36,169 nucleotides of DNA from Kitasatospora indigofera (GTDB lineage Bacteria > Actinomycetota > Actinomycetes > Streptomycetales > Streptomycetaceae), in NCBI RefSeq assembly GCF_014655955.1, contig NZ_BNBO01000078.1:1-36169 (forward strand), given 5' to 3'. The notes beneath the pieces were generated by a model. It was not told the DNA's origin. It worked only from the letters and a program-made list of their open reading frames with translations, and did not search any database. Shown one piece after another: positions 15,561 through 23,911 of this stretch. Position numbers and translations under genes: made by a program. Position 1 is the first letter of the stretch; every line of letters begins with the position of its first letter.

Positions 15561-15939
15561 GTGTGTCCCCCCGGGACCTGGCTCGGTTGTGTGCCCAGCA
15601 ATATGTCATGCGCCCGGCGGGCGCACCACCGCGGCACGCGGGGCGGGGGAGCGCCCCGCCGCACGGGACGGCTGCCGTCGGCCCGGGCCGGCGGGCCGGC
15701 CGGCCGGGCGGGCCAACCGCCGTGCCCGGTGCGGTTCTTCGGGTTCCGGACGGCCGGGGCCCGGCAGGCCGGGCGCGTACGGGGCTAAGCGGGGGCGCGC
15801 GGCCGCCACGGCCGGCGTCCGGCAGGGGCGGTGCGCCGCGTTCACCCGTTCGTGGCGCGCCGCCGGCTGCCGGCGCCGCCCGCCCGCCGCGCACCCGCCC
15901 CGACCGTCCGTCAGGGCGGGCGCGCGGCACCGCGCGGGG
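15561..15939. other. Intergenic region, no gene seen
   Basis: These 379 bases are GC-rich and lack a reading frame with protein-like composition. A slightly AT-richer patch (GCAATATGTCATGCG, 15598-15612) just upstream of the GFA gene is the likely promoter area. GGCCGGC tracts at 15690-15710 could pair but form no clean terminator. Confidence 0.4.
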
Positions 15940-16656
15940 TCAGAAGGTGCGTGCGGCGACCCGCACCCGCTGGACGTCCTGGAGGGCGTCGCGCAGGGAG
16001 GTGAGCGGGAAGGGGGCGCCGGGGGCGTCGAAGCGGTCCTCGAAGGCGGTGTCCTGGTCGGCCATGTAGAGCCAGGTGTAGGCGGACGACTCGGGCTCGA
16101 AGCGCCAGCTGTCCGCGAGCGGGCCGGTGTCGAGGGTGTCGAAGCCGATCCGGCTGATGAGGGCCGCCGCCGCGGCGTTGGCCGCGGCGTGGTCCCCGGC
16201 GATGGGCAGGGCGGTGCGGTCCGGGGCGCCGGCGGGGCGGGCGAGCTGGGTGATGTGGTGGCCGAGGATGTTGCTGAACGCCTTGACCAGGTGGGCGCCC
16301 TCCAGGTGCTGCTGGACCAGCTCGCTGGTGGTCAGCTTCTCGGAGTCCAGCTCCGGGATGCGGCCGTCGCGGATCGGGTAGTAGTTGCTGGTGTCCAGCA
16401 CGGTGTGACCGCGCAGCGGCGCCGCCGGGACGGAGCGGTAGGCGAGGATCGGTACGGCCAGCAGGACGAGGTCCGCCTTCTCGGTGGCCTGTTCCACGGT
16501 GCCGGCGCCGGCCAGCGGGCCGAGCTCGCCGACGAGCGCGGTGAGGGTCTCGGGGCCGCGGGAGTTGGCGATCACGACGTTGATGTCCGCCGCGACCGCG
16601 AGCCTCGCGATCGCCGTTCCCATGCTTCCACTGCCGATGATTCCAAGGGTGGGCAT
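15940..16656 (-). CDS. F420-dependent NADP reductase-like oxidoreductase
   Basis: The 238-residue protein starts with a Rossmann motif, LGIIGSGSMGTAIARLA (GxGxxG), followed by INVVIANSRGPETL, which is where NADP 2'-phosphate contacts usually lie. LVLLAVPI and VLDTSNYYPIRDG match the F420_oxidored family. Founding members shuttle hydride between NADP and coenzyme F420; many bacterial relatives only bind NADP. AAGGAA lies 8 nt before the ATG. It is on the same strand as the monooxygenase gene upstream but 274 bp away, so co-transcription is unproven. Confidence 0.85.
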   Translation of the reverse strand: MPTLGIIGSGSMGTAIARLAVAADINVVIANSRGPETLTALVGELGPLAGAGTVEQATEKADLVLLAVPILAYRSVPAAPLRGHTVLDTSNYYPIRDGRIPELDSEKLTTSELVQQHLEGAHLVKAFSNILGHHITQLARPAGAPDRTALPIAGDHAAANAAAAALISRIGFDTLDTGPLADSWRFEPESSAYTWLYMADQDTAFEDRFDAPGAPFPLTSLRDALQDVQRVRVAARTF

Positions 16657-16930
16657 GTCTCGGTTCCTTTTCGTGGGTCGGGACTTGTGGTCGTTCCGTG
16701 CCGGCGGGCGGCCCGGCGCCGCCGCCGCGCGGCGCCCGCACGGGCGGCCGGGGCGGCGCCCCGGGCGTGCTGCGCCCGGGAGCCGGGGCCGGGAGCCGCA
16801 GGGGCCCCGGCCGGTGGCCGGCTCCGGGTGTGCGCGGCGCCCTGGCGCGCCGCGGCGCCCCAGGAGGCCGCCGCCCGCCGTCGCCGCCCGGCCGCCGGGG
16901 TTCCCGGGGCCGGGCCGGCCTGGTGGGCGG

Positions 16931-18115
16931 TCAGATGTAGTAGGTGTTGGGCTCCAGCCCGCACAGGACGCGGCCGTAGGTCTCGGCGTTGACGTCGGGG
17001 TTCATCATGGCGTGCAGGTTGAAGGTCTGGAGGTCGCTGACGATGCGCTGCAGCGGGACCTTGGTGTAGGCGGAGGAGCCGCCGCTGGAGCCGGCCAGGA
17101 TCTGCGCCGCCTCCAGGGTGAGGCGGGCGGCCGCGCCCTCGTCGGCGCGGCTGCGGGCGCGTTCGGTCATCTCCCAGCCGTCGCCGGAGGCGCACTTGGC
17201 GTCGACCAGCTCGGCGAGGCGCTGGGCGTGGAACCGGGCCTCGTCGATCTTCATGGCGGCCTCGGCGACCCGCAGGTGGGTGACCGGGGCCTCGCTCTGG
17301 CTGGGGTACTCGGTGTAGGCGATCTTGCGTCCGGGCAGCCGCTCGAAGAAGGCGTCCTGGACGGCCAGGGCCATGCCGACGCAGACGCCCACGGTGGTGG
17401 CGGCGCCCACCACGATGAACGGGGCGCGGTACATCGGGATGTCGGCGTTGAGCTTGGAGGCGGACTGGCTGCCGAGGACCGCGGGCGCGGGCAGCACGCG
17501 CTCCTGGGGGATGAACAGGTCCTTGGCGGTGGTGGTGACGCTGCCGGTGCCGCGCAGGCCGCTGGTGTGCCAGTCGTCGACGATCTCCAGCTCCGCCACC
17601 GGGACGGGGGCCATCACGGGGTAGGGCTGCCCCGCCGGGTCGAGGAAGATCGCCGCGCTCTGCTGCCACTGGCTGCTCAGGGCGCCGCTGATGAACGGCC
17701 AGGAGCCGTTGACCAGGATGCCGCCGGGGACCGGGACGGCCGTCGCGGTGCCCGGCCCGATGGTGGCGCAGACCCGCCCGTCGGGGTCGGCGAACACCTC
17801 GTCCTGGACCTCGTCCGGGAACAGGCCCAGGCCCCAGCCGGCGATCAACGAGCTGGCCAGCACCCAGCCGGCCGACCCGTCGGCACGGGCGACCTCGGTG
17901 ACCACGTCGACCATGGTCCGCGCGTCGGCCTCGTACCCGCCGTAGCGCAGCGGGATCCGCATCCGGAACAGGCCGGCCCCGGTCAGGGCCTCGACCGCCT
18001 CCTCGTGCAGCCGGCGGTTCTCCGCCGACCACGCGGCGTGGGAGCGCAGCACGGGCGCTATCTCCGACACCCGCAGCAGCAGTTCGTCCCGGGACGGGAC
18101 GGCGAAAGTGGACAT
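16931..18115 (-). CDS. Flavin-dependent monooxygenase (acyl-CoA dehydrogenase fold)
   Basis: The 394-residue enzyme has the acyl-CoA-dehydrogenase fold used by two-component flavin hydroxylases such as HsaA and DszC. The N-terminal helical domain has LTGAGLFRMRIPLRYGGYEA and ARADGSAGWVLASSLIAG. The central beta domain has VNGSWPFISGA and WHTSGLRGTGS, and the C-terminal helices include LTLEAAQILAGSSGGSSAY. These enzymes need reduced flavin from a partner reductase and hydroxylate aromatic or polyketide substrates; no flavin reductase of the HpaC type is adjacent. ATG 18115 has AAGGAG 5 nt upstream. The frame is open further up, but the Arg/Ser/Gly-rich extension is not protein-like. Confidence 0.85.
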   Translation of the reverse strand: MSTFAVPSRDELLLRVSEIAPVLRSHAAWSAENRRLHEEAVEALTGAGLFRMRIPLRYGGYEADARTMVDVVTEVARADGSAGWVLASSLIAGWGLGLFPDEVQDEVFADPDGRVCATIGPGTATAVPVPGGILVNGSWPFISGALSSQWQQSAAIFLDPAGQPYPVMAPVPVAELEIVDDWHTSGLRGTGSVTTTAKDLFIPQERVLPAPAVLGSQSASKLNADIPMYRAPFIVVGAATTVGVCVGMALAVQDAFFERLPGRKIAYTEYPSQSEAPVTHLRVAEAAMKIDEARFHAQRLAELVDAKCASGDGWEMTERARSRADEGAAARLTLEAAQILAGSSGGSSAYTKVPLQRIVSDLQTFNLHAMMNPDVNAETYGRVLCGLEPNTYYI

Positions 18116-18574
18116 GCCTACTCCTTGGCTGGATCTACTGGATCTACTGGACCTGTCGGAATCCGCTGGCATGCGGGCCCTGCCCCACCCCGCCGGAGGC
18201 TCTCCCGCCCGCCCCGGCGCCCGCACCGCCCGGCGCCCGCCGGGCCCGCCCCGGTCCCGCCCGTCGCGCCGCCCGTCCGGACGGCCCGGAGCGGACGCGG
18301 GCATGCCGCGTCGGCGGCCGGTCGTGGCCAGGAGGTCGGTGCGGGGAGTGTCGCAGGGGTCGGTGCGGGCGCCGGCGGGCGCGGGCGGCGCGCTGCGCGC
18401 TGCCGTGCGGGCGTCCGGTCCGGGTGTCCGGGCCGCGCCGCCGCGGGGCCTGCCGCCGCCACCGCCGTTCGCCGGCCCGCCCGTTGCCGTTGCCGAAGCC
18501 GCCGGTGGCGGGGGTGGTGGCGGTGGCGGCGGGCAGGTCCGTCCGGCACCACGGGCCGGGACGGGGCGGGCGGG
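18116..18574. other. Intergenic region with a short 9-bp repeat
   Basis: No gene is visible. CTGGATCTA occurs at 18129-18137 and 18138-18146, with a diverged third copy to 18155, in the 5' leader of the monooxygenase gene. The remainder is GC-rich. GGTGGCGGGGGTGGTGGCGG at about 18503 is simple-sequence DNA. Confidence 0.6.
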
Positions 18575-19522
18575 TCAGGCGAAGAACGTGGTGAACTCGT
18601 CGATCACGGCCTGCGGTGCCTCTTCGACGAAGTAGTGGCCCGCGTCGGGCACCACGACGACCCGCACGTCGCCGGCCTGGGTGGGCAGGGTGGCCTGCAT
18701 CTGGGCGGCGAAGAGGCCGTCGGCGAGGTTGGAGACCAGGCCGAGCACCGGGGCGCCGATCTTGCCGTAGGTGCCGAGGTCGACGATGTCCTGGCCGAAC
18801 GCCTGGTACCAGCCGTTGCCGCCGCGGATCCCGTCCGCGGTGTCGTAGGCACGGGTGTACACGGCGCGGGCCTGCTCGTCGACGGCGCCGCGGTCGAGCA
18901 GGAACCCGTCGAAGACCCAGTCCACGAGGTGGCGGGCGCGGCCGGCGAGCAACTGCTCCGGCAGGCCGGCGACCGAGTTGAAGGCGAACCACCACGGGTG
19001 GAAGGGCATGCCCGGCGCCGGGAGCATGGGGATCTGGTAAAGGGACGCGTCGGGGTGCAGCACGTCCAGCAGCGCGACCTTGCGGACGGCCTGCGGGTGG
19101 TTGGCCGCGAAGCTGAAGGCGACCTGCGAGCCCACGTCGTGGCCCGCGATGTCGACCTGGTCGTAGCCCAGCGCCCGGACGAACCCGTGGACGACCTTGG
19201 CCATCGTCTTCTTGTCGTAACCGGTGGCGGGCTTGTCGGATCCGCCCATGCCGGGCAGGTCCAGCACGATGACCCGGTGGCCGGCCTCGGCGAGCGCGGG
19301 CATCACCTTGCGGAACTCCCACCAGGTCTGCGGCCAGCCGGGCAGCAGCACCAGCGGCCTGCCCTCCCCGCCGGCGACGTAGTGCAGGCGCAGGCCCTCC
19401 ACGGTGATGTGGTCGCTGCGGAAGTCCCCGGCCAGCGACTGCGCGAGCTCGGCGTCGGTGGGGACGGCCGCGCCCGTCCCCGGCGTGCCCTCCTCGGGCG
19501 TGTTCGTGGTCACTGTTCCCAT
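18575..19522 (-). CDS. Alpha/beta-hydrolase, epoxide hydrolase type
   Basis: The 315-residue protein has the epoxide-hydrolase form of the fold. LVLLPGWPQTWWEFRKVMPA (oxyanion loop) precedes the nucleophile elbow AGHDVGSQVAFSFA with Asp129, not Ser. The cap region has Tyr residues, and a C-terminal DAGHYFVEEAP supplies the catalytic His (about 296). Such enzymes add water to epoxides; haloalkane dehalogenases share the layout but usually differ in the oxyanion loop. The first ~20 residues are low-complexity. The ATG at 19522 lies immediately after AGGA, so GTG 19513 with GAGGAAT upstream may be the real start. It is on the same strand as the monooxygenase, 459 bp away. Confidence 0.85.
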   Translation of the reverse strand: MGTVTTNTPEEGTPGTGAAVPTDAELAQSLAGDFRSDHITVEGLRLHYVAGGEGRPLVLLPGWPQTWWEFRKVMPALAEAGHRVIVLDLPGMGGSDKPATGYDKKTMAKVVHGFVRALGYDQVDIAGHDVGSQVAFSFAANHPQAVRKVALLDVLHPDASLYQIPMLPAPGMPFHPWWFAFNSVAGLPEQLLAGRARHLVDWVFDGFLLDRGAVDEQARAVYTRAYDTADGIRGGNGWYQAFGQDIVDLGTYGKIGAPVLGLVSNLADGLFAAQMQATLPTQAGDVRVVVVPDAGHYFVEEAPQAVIDEFTTFFA

Positions 19523-20332
19523 TCCTCATTCCTGGCGGCGGGGACATGTCTGCCGAGCCGTGCTCCGATTCGGTACCCCGGGGATCTGTCCCGGGACGGC
19601 CGCGGGTGAACCGCCTTGTCACACCGTGACCATGAGCCATCATCAGTGGCTCTGACATCCGGGCACCTCTTCCATCGTGCTCTCCTTTTCCACGCCCGCC
19701 GCGTGTACCGGCACCGTCCCGCCCGCACCGCAGGGGAGCAACCGGGAAGTAGCCGCCCACCTCGCCGCGACCCGCATACTCACCGTGTGCCGGGCCGGGC
19801 CTTGGCACCGGGCGGGCCGGGGTGGGCCCCGCGCGGCGGCCGCCCGGTCCGGCACAACACGCCCGCCGGCCAAGGGCGTTCGGGAACCGTCCGGCCAGGA
19901 TCCGTGCGGGATCCGGGCGTTCGGGATCCGTACGGGCGCCGCGGCCGGCGGGCGGGAGGGGTGGGAGGGGAGGGGCGGGGCACGCCGGGGGGCGGACGGG
20001 CCGGTGGCCGTCCGCCCGCGGGCCCCGCCCCTCGGGCGGTCCGGCCCGCACCGCATCCGCGCCGGGCCCGCTGCGCCCCGTGCCGCATCCGCGCCGGGCC
20101 CGCTGCGCCCCGTGCCGTGCTGCCCGTGCCGGTGCCCGTCGCGTTCCGGGGTCCGGCCGGCAGCACAGGGGCAAGGTGCGGGTGCGTTGCGGGGACGGGG
20201 CGGGGGAGGGGCAGCGGCGGTTCAGGGAGCGGTTCAGGGAGCGGTACGGGGGCCGGGACGCGGCGGGGGAGGGGGTGCGGCCGGCGGCCGGGAACCGGTG
20301 GTCGCGGGGACGGGATCTCACCCGATCGGGGT
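19523..20332. other. Long intergenic region with palindromes near the epoxide hydrolase
   Basis: The part next to the hydrolase holds two palindromes (annotated separately) and a 10-codon minus-strand ORF with a ribosome site (19643-19675). From about 19780 to 20300 the DNA is extremely GC-rich with short repeats: GCACCGCATCCGCGCCGGGCC-type blocks at 20048-20115 and GGTTCAGGGAGC twice at about 20219-20242. No supported gene was found in it. Confidence 0.5.
19618..19652. promoter_or_regulatory. Pair of adjacent palindromes upstream of the epoxide hydrolase gene
   Basis: GTCAC-ACC-GTGAC (19618-19630) and GAGCCA-TCATCAG-TGGCTC (19634-19652) lie 3 bp apart, about 100 bp before the hydrolase start. 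Both are perfect. They may be operator sites for a regulator encoded elsewhere. The second overlaps the 3' end of the small ORF at 19643-19675. Confidence 0.45.
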
Positions 20333-20382
20333 GCAACTCTCTGGTTGCGAATGGAGGGGGGACGTGCAACCATGAGGGTGCA
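20333..20382. promoter_or_regulatory. Two operator-like palindromes before the SRPBCC/ArsR pair
   Basis: GCAAC-TCTCTG-GTTGC (20333-20348) is perfect. TGCAACC-ATGA-GGGTGCA (20365-20382) has one mismatch per 7-bp arm. The centres are 33 bp apart, about three helical turns, so bound dimers would face the same side. They resemble GCAACC-type sites of ArsR regulators paired with START-fold genes (inference). Confidence 0.6.
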
Positions 20383-20411
20383 TTCAATGGCCGTAGCGAA
20401 GGAGTCCCCTT

Positions 20412-20858
20412 ATGAGCGCGGAACTGATCGAACGCGAAACCCTCATCGAGGCCCCGCTGGAGCGGGTCTGGTCGCTGGTGGCCCAGCCCGGCTTCTGGGT
20501 GGCCGACGAGGCGAGCCTGGCCGGCACCGTGGCCAAGGAGGGCGAGTCGATGGTGGCGAAGAACGCCGAGTACGGCTCGTTCCCGGTGCGGGTGGAGAAG
20601 GTCCAGCCGCCGACCTACGTGGCCTACCGCTGGGCCAGCGCCTTCCCCGGCGAGGAGCTGCGCGAGGACAACAGCACCCTGGTGGAGTTCACGCTGATCC
20701 CCGAGGGCGGCAGCACCCGTCTGCGCGTCGTCGAGAGCGGCTTCGGGCAGCTGGCCGCCTCCGAGGAGGTCCGCGAGAAGGCGCTGAACGACAACGCCGG
20801 CGGCTGGCCGCAGGTGCTGGGCGCGTTCAAGAAGCGCGTCGAGGAAACGTCCGTGTGA
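20412..20858 (+). CDS. SRPBCC (START-fold) protein
   Basis: The 148-residue single-domain protein begins IERETLIEAPLERVWSLVAQ and has FWVADEASLAG, VRVEKVQPPTYVAYRW, LVEFTLIPEGGSTRLRVVES and a final helix GGWPQVLGAFKKRVEE. This is the compact Aha1/SRPBCC fold that holds a hydrophobic ligand. GAAGGAG lies 7 nt before the ATG. Its stop overlaps the start of the ArsR gene (GTGTGA), the reverse of the gene order in the pair at 8191-9596. Role unknown; it probably acts with, or is controlled by, that regulator. Confidence 0.9.
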   Translation: MSAELIERETLIEAPLERVWSLVAQPGFWVADEASLAGTVAKEGESMVAKNAEYGSFPVRVEKVQPPTYVAYRWASAFPGEELREDNSTLVEFTLIPEGGSTRLRVVESGFGQLAASEEVREKALNDNAGGWPQVLGAFKKRVEETSV

Positions 20859-21208
20859 CGGAAGAACGTCCCGGCTCCGTCGCGGCGGTCGACAGCGTCC
20901 TCGCGGCGCTGGCCGATCCGACACGACGTCAGCTGCTCGACCTGCTCGCCGCCCAGGGCCAGGTCACCGCGACGACGCTCGCCGAACGGCTGCCCGTCTC
21001 GCGCCAGGCGGTGGTCAAGCACCTCGCCGTCCTGGACGCGGCCGGACTGGTCGCCGGCAACCGGGTCGGACGCGAGGTGCGGTACGCGGTGCGGCCCGCG
21101 GCGCTGGACACCACGGCGCGGTGGATGTCCGCACTCGCCGCCGACTGGGACCACCGGCTGGCGGACGTCAAACGCGTCGCCGAGGCGGCCGAGCGCGACT
21201 CCCGGTAG
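20855..21208 (+). CDS. ArsR-family regulator
   Basis: The 117-residue protein is almost entirely a winged-helix domain: VDSVLAALADPTRRQLLDLL, ATTLAERLPVSRQAVVKHLA, LDAAGLVAGNRVGREVRYAV. It is of the metal-independent type paired with SRPBCC genes, with no Cys residues. The GTG at 20855 overlaps the SRPBCC stop, and GAGGAAA lies about 8 nt upstream, so translation is coupled. It probably represses the promoter at 20333-20382. A clear terminator follows. Confidence 0.9.
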   Translation: MTEERPGSVAAVDSVLAALADPTRRQLLDLLAAQGQVTATTLAERLPVSRQAVVKHLAVLDAAGLVAGNRVGREVRYAVRPAALDTTARWMSALAADWDHRLADVKRVAEAAERDSR

Positions 21209-21222
21209 AGCCCGGGCCCGAA

Positions 21223-21250
21223 GGTTCCCGCCGTTCGCGCGGCGGGAACC
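21223..21250 (+). terminator. Strong hairpin terminator after ArsR
   Basis: GGTTCCCGCCG / CGGCGGGAACC form a perfect 11-bp stem around the loop TTCGCG, beginning 14 nt after the ArsR stop. No U-tract follows, as is usual in high-GC actinomycetes. Confidence 0.75.
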
Positions 21251-21689
21251 GGCCCCGGTCGGGACACCCCGGGCCCGCCGCCCGGGCGGCCCGGCCGGCT
21301 CCACCCGCACGTCGTACTGGCCGGCTCCCCCGCAGGGCAGCCGCACCGCGCAGAACCACGGCCGGCGACCCGGCCACCGGTCCGCCGGCCGCCCGGCCGC
21401 CGGAGGCAGCACCACCCGCACGCACAGTGATCTGACGCACAGTCACCGAACGGGCAGGCGTTCCGGCCCGGGTGCGCCCCCGCCCCGACCGGCCCACCCC
21501 CGTTCGCCCGCCCCGTCCCGCCCCCCCGTACCGCCCGTCACCCGCCACGGGCCGCCGCGGCCGCAGTCCCCGCCGCCGGTGCGGCCCGGACCGTGCCCGC
21601 GGGCACCCGCAGGAACGACGCCGCAGGGCGGCCCGTCCGGTGCCGCCGGCTGCCGGCGGCACCGGAGCCTTGAAGAAGGGAACCGTCCC
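21251..21689. other. Intergenic region before the MFS gene, no gene seen
   Basis: About 440 bases of GC-rich sequence. GTCCGGTGCCGCCGGCTGCCGGCGGCACCGGA at about 21628-21659 contains the inverted repeat TCCGGTGCCGCCGG / CCGGCGGCACCGGA around CTGC. This could attenuate transcription into the MFS gene, which starts about 30 bases later. No promoter box could be fixed. Confidence 0.45.
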
Positions 21690-23108
21690 ATGACCACCGA
21701 CACCGCCCCGACCCCACGCATCACCAGCAGGGAACGGTTAATCCTCTTCCTCCTGCTCGGCGCCGGGTTCATGCTGTCCGTCGACTTCTCCATCCTCAAC
21801 GTCGCGCTGCCCAAGGTCGGCGAGGGTGTCGGACTGGGACTGACCGGACTGCCCTGGATCGCCTCCGCGTTCGCGCTGCCCGCGGCCGGCTTCACCCTGC
21901 TGTTCGGCCGCCTGGGAGACCTGTTCGGGCGCCGCAGGATGTTCCTGTCCGGGGCGGCCCTGCTGACCGGGGCCTCCTTCCTCGGCGGGTTCGCCTCCAA
22001 CCCCCAGATGCTGCTGACCGCCCGCGTCCTGCAGGGCTTCGCCACCGCGATGGCCACCCCCGCCTCGCTCGCCCTGCTCACCAGCACCTTCGCCGAGGGC
22101 GCGGTCCGCGACCGCATCCTCGGCCTCAACGGCGCGCTGCTCTCCGCCGGCTTCACCGTCGGCGCGCTGGTCGGCGGCTCCCTGGTCAGCCTGTTCAGCT
22201 GGCGGGCCGCGTTCTTCATCAACATCCCGGTGGCCCTGGTCATCCTGGTGGTCACCCCCTACGTGATCAGCGAGAGCACCCTGCCCGAGCGGGTCAAGCT
22301 CGACGTGCCGGGCGCCGTGACCGCCAGCGGCGGCCTGCTGGCCGTGGTCTACTCCGTCATCGAGAGCAGCATCCCCGTCGCGGTCGTCGGCGTCCTGCTG
22401 CTGGGCGCGTTCTGGGCCATCGAGCTGCGCTCGCCCGCACCTCTCGCCCCCGTGCGCATCCTCAAGCGCCCCACCGTCAAGTGGGGCAACTACGCCGGTC
22501 TCGTGGTCTTCAGCATGGAGACCGCCATGATCTTCCTGATGACGCTCTACCTGCAGAACGTGCTGGGCTTCTCCCCGCTCGTCACCGGCCTCATCTTCGG
22601 CGTCCCGGGCCTGGCGGCCGTGGGCGCCGGCGTGGTCGCCGGCCGCTCCATCGGGCGCTACGGCAGCCGCAAGGTGCTGGCCGTCGGCATGATCGTGCAG
22701 GGCCTGGCCACCCTCCCGCTGGTCTTCGTCGGTGACGCCCGGATCGCGCTCGCCGTGCTGATCCCCGCCCTGTTCATCGGCTTCTTCGGGCACGTCACCT
22801 CCATCGTGGCGTACACCGTCACCGGCACCTCCGGCCTGCCCAACGAGGAGCAGGGCCTGGCCACCGGCCTGACCTCGATGACCCAGCAGGTGGCGATCAC
22901 CGTCGGCATCCCGATCCTCAGCTCGATCGCCGCCACGCAGAGCGCCGAACTGACCGGCATCCACCTCGCCCTGAGCGTCAACGTCGCGGTGACCCTGGTC
23001 AGCGTGGCCTTCATCTGGTTCGGCCTGCGCCCGCGCCCCGAGGCCCAGGTGGCACCGGTGGCGGTGGCCGACGGGACCGGCGGGGAACTCGCCGCCTCCC
23101 TGGACTGA
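21690..23108 (+). CDS. MFS drug-efflux-type transporter (DHA2-like)
   Basis: The 472-residue protein has many hydrophobic helices, probably 14. Motif A is GRLGDLFGRRRMF (about residues 73-85). The efflux motif C region reads LLSAGFTVGALVGGSLVSLF, followed by SWRAAFFINIPVAL, typical of the EmrB/QacA family of proton-drug antiporters. The first helix contains D (GFMLSVDFSILNVALP), the residue used for proton coupling in this group. Substrates cannot be read from sequence. AAGGG lies about 10 nt before ATG 21690. No adjacent regulator is obvious; the ArsR gene upstream is separated by a terminator. Confidence 0.9.
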   Translation: MTTDTAPTPRITSRERLILFLLLGAGFMLSVDFSILNVALPKVGEGVGLGLTGLPWIASAFALPAAGFTLLFGRLGDLFGRRRMFLSGAALLTGASFLGGFASNPQMLLTARVLQGFATAMATPASLALLTSTFAEGAVRDRILGLNGALLSAGFTVGALVGGSLVSLFSWRAAFFINIPVALVILVVTPYVISESTLPERVKLDVPGAVTASGGLLAVVYSVIESSIPVAVVGVLLLGAFWAIELRSPAPLAPVRILKRPTVKWGNYAGLVVFSMETAMIFLMTLYLQNVLGFSPLVTGLIFGVPGLAAVGAGVVAGRSIGRYGSRKVLAVGMIVQGLATLPLVFVGDARIALAVLIPALFIGFFGHVTSIVAYTVTGTSGLPNEEQGLATGLTSMTQQVAITVGIPILSSIAATQSAELTGIHLALSVNVAVTLVSVAFIWFGLRPRPEAQVAPVAVADGTGGELAASLD

Positions 23109-23159
23109 CCCCGCCCCGGCCCGGGCCCAGCACCGCACCCGGACCCCGAACATCCCTCG

Positions 23160-23203
23160 CACCCCGCGCGTCCCGACCGGCACCGGTCCGGGCGCGCGGG
23201 GTG
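23160..23203 (+). terminator. Long hairpin terminator after the MFS gene
   Basis: CACCCCGCGCG (23160-23170) pairs perfectly with CGCGCGGGGTG (23193-23203). The inner CCCGACCGG / CCGGTCCGGG extends the stem with one bulge. It lies 50 nt after the MFS stop. Confidence 0.75.
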
Positions 23204-23911
23204 CCGCCGTTCTCCACCGGGCCCGGGCGCGCGGCCGGACGCCCCGGTGACGCGGCCCGGCAGGACCGCCCGTGCGGGCCGGCCGGGACCGCGGGAGGGG
23301 GGAGCCCGGGTCCCGGCCGTGGGAGGCTCCGGCCGCACGGGGGGAGAGCGGCCGGGCTGCTCGGCAGCCCGTCCGGTGAGGATGGTGGGGCCGCCGTGCC
23401 GGGAATGCTAGACCCGCACGGGCCTGACGAAAAGGCCTGTGACCAGGCGATATTCCGGCGCGGACATGCCAGCCGGCGGCGCCCGGCCGGCCCCCTCACG
23501 CCCACGGCCCGGGCGGGCCGCGACCGCGCACCGCGCTGCCGGGCCCGCCGCCCCGCCCCGCCCGCCCCACGACGCGCCCGGCCCGCCTGCACGCCGTCCC
23601 CGCCCCGCCCCTGACGGGCGCACCCCCTGTTCGCGGCCCTGCCGTCAATTCAAGGAACGGAAATACCCGCCGCCGTCCAGCCGGCGCCCCGCCGCATTCC
23701 CGCCGGCCTCCGCCGGCCGACGGACGGTCAGTACCCGTCCTTCCTGGGCGAGAACGGCCGTCTCCCACAGAACCGCAGGTCAGGGTGGACTGTCAGTGCC
23801 ACCTCGTAGAGTGGGAACAACGCTGGAGGGGACGCCGGAAAGGCGCCGGAAACGGCGTCATGAACCGCGTCATGAAAAGCGTCGGAAGCGGCGTCGGAAA
23901 TTGGGGGAGCC
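23204..23911. other. Leader and intergenic region before the vWA gene
   Basis: No gene was found in these ~700 bases. The last 80 bases can fold. GACGCCG (23831-23837) pairs with CGGCGTC (23853-23859), and inside it CGCCG-GAAA-CGGCG (23844-23857) is an alternative stem with a GNRA tetraloop. Four imperfect copies of GCGTCATGAA / GCGTCGGAA follow at 23855-23900, ending at the ribosome site GGGGGAG of the vWA gene. Confidence 0.5.

Noticed and set aside
16657..16930. Possible small gene between the F420/NADP-type and monooxygenase genes
   Set aside because: Frames there are Arg/Pro/Gly-rich with no ribosome site; nothing else was seen in this 274-bp stretch.
23400..23470. AGGCCTGTGACCAGGCGATATTCC considered as part of a riboswitch
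   Set aside because: Only short pairing (GGCCT/AGGCC type) is present and no known riboswitch core could be matched by eye.
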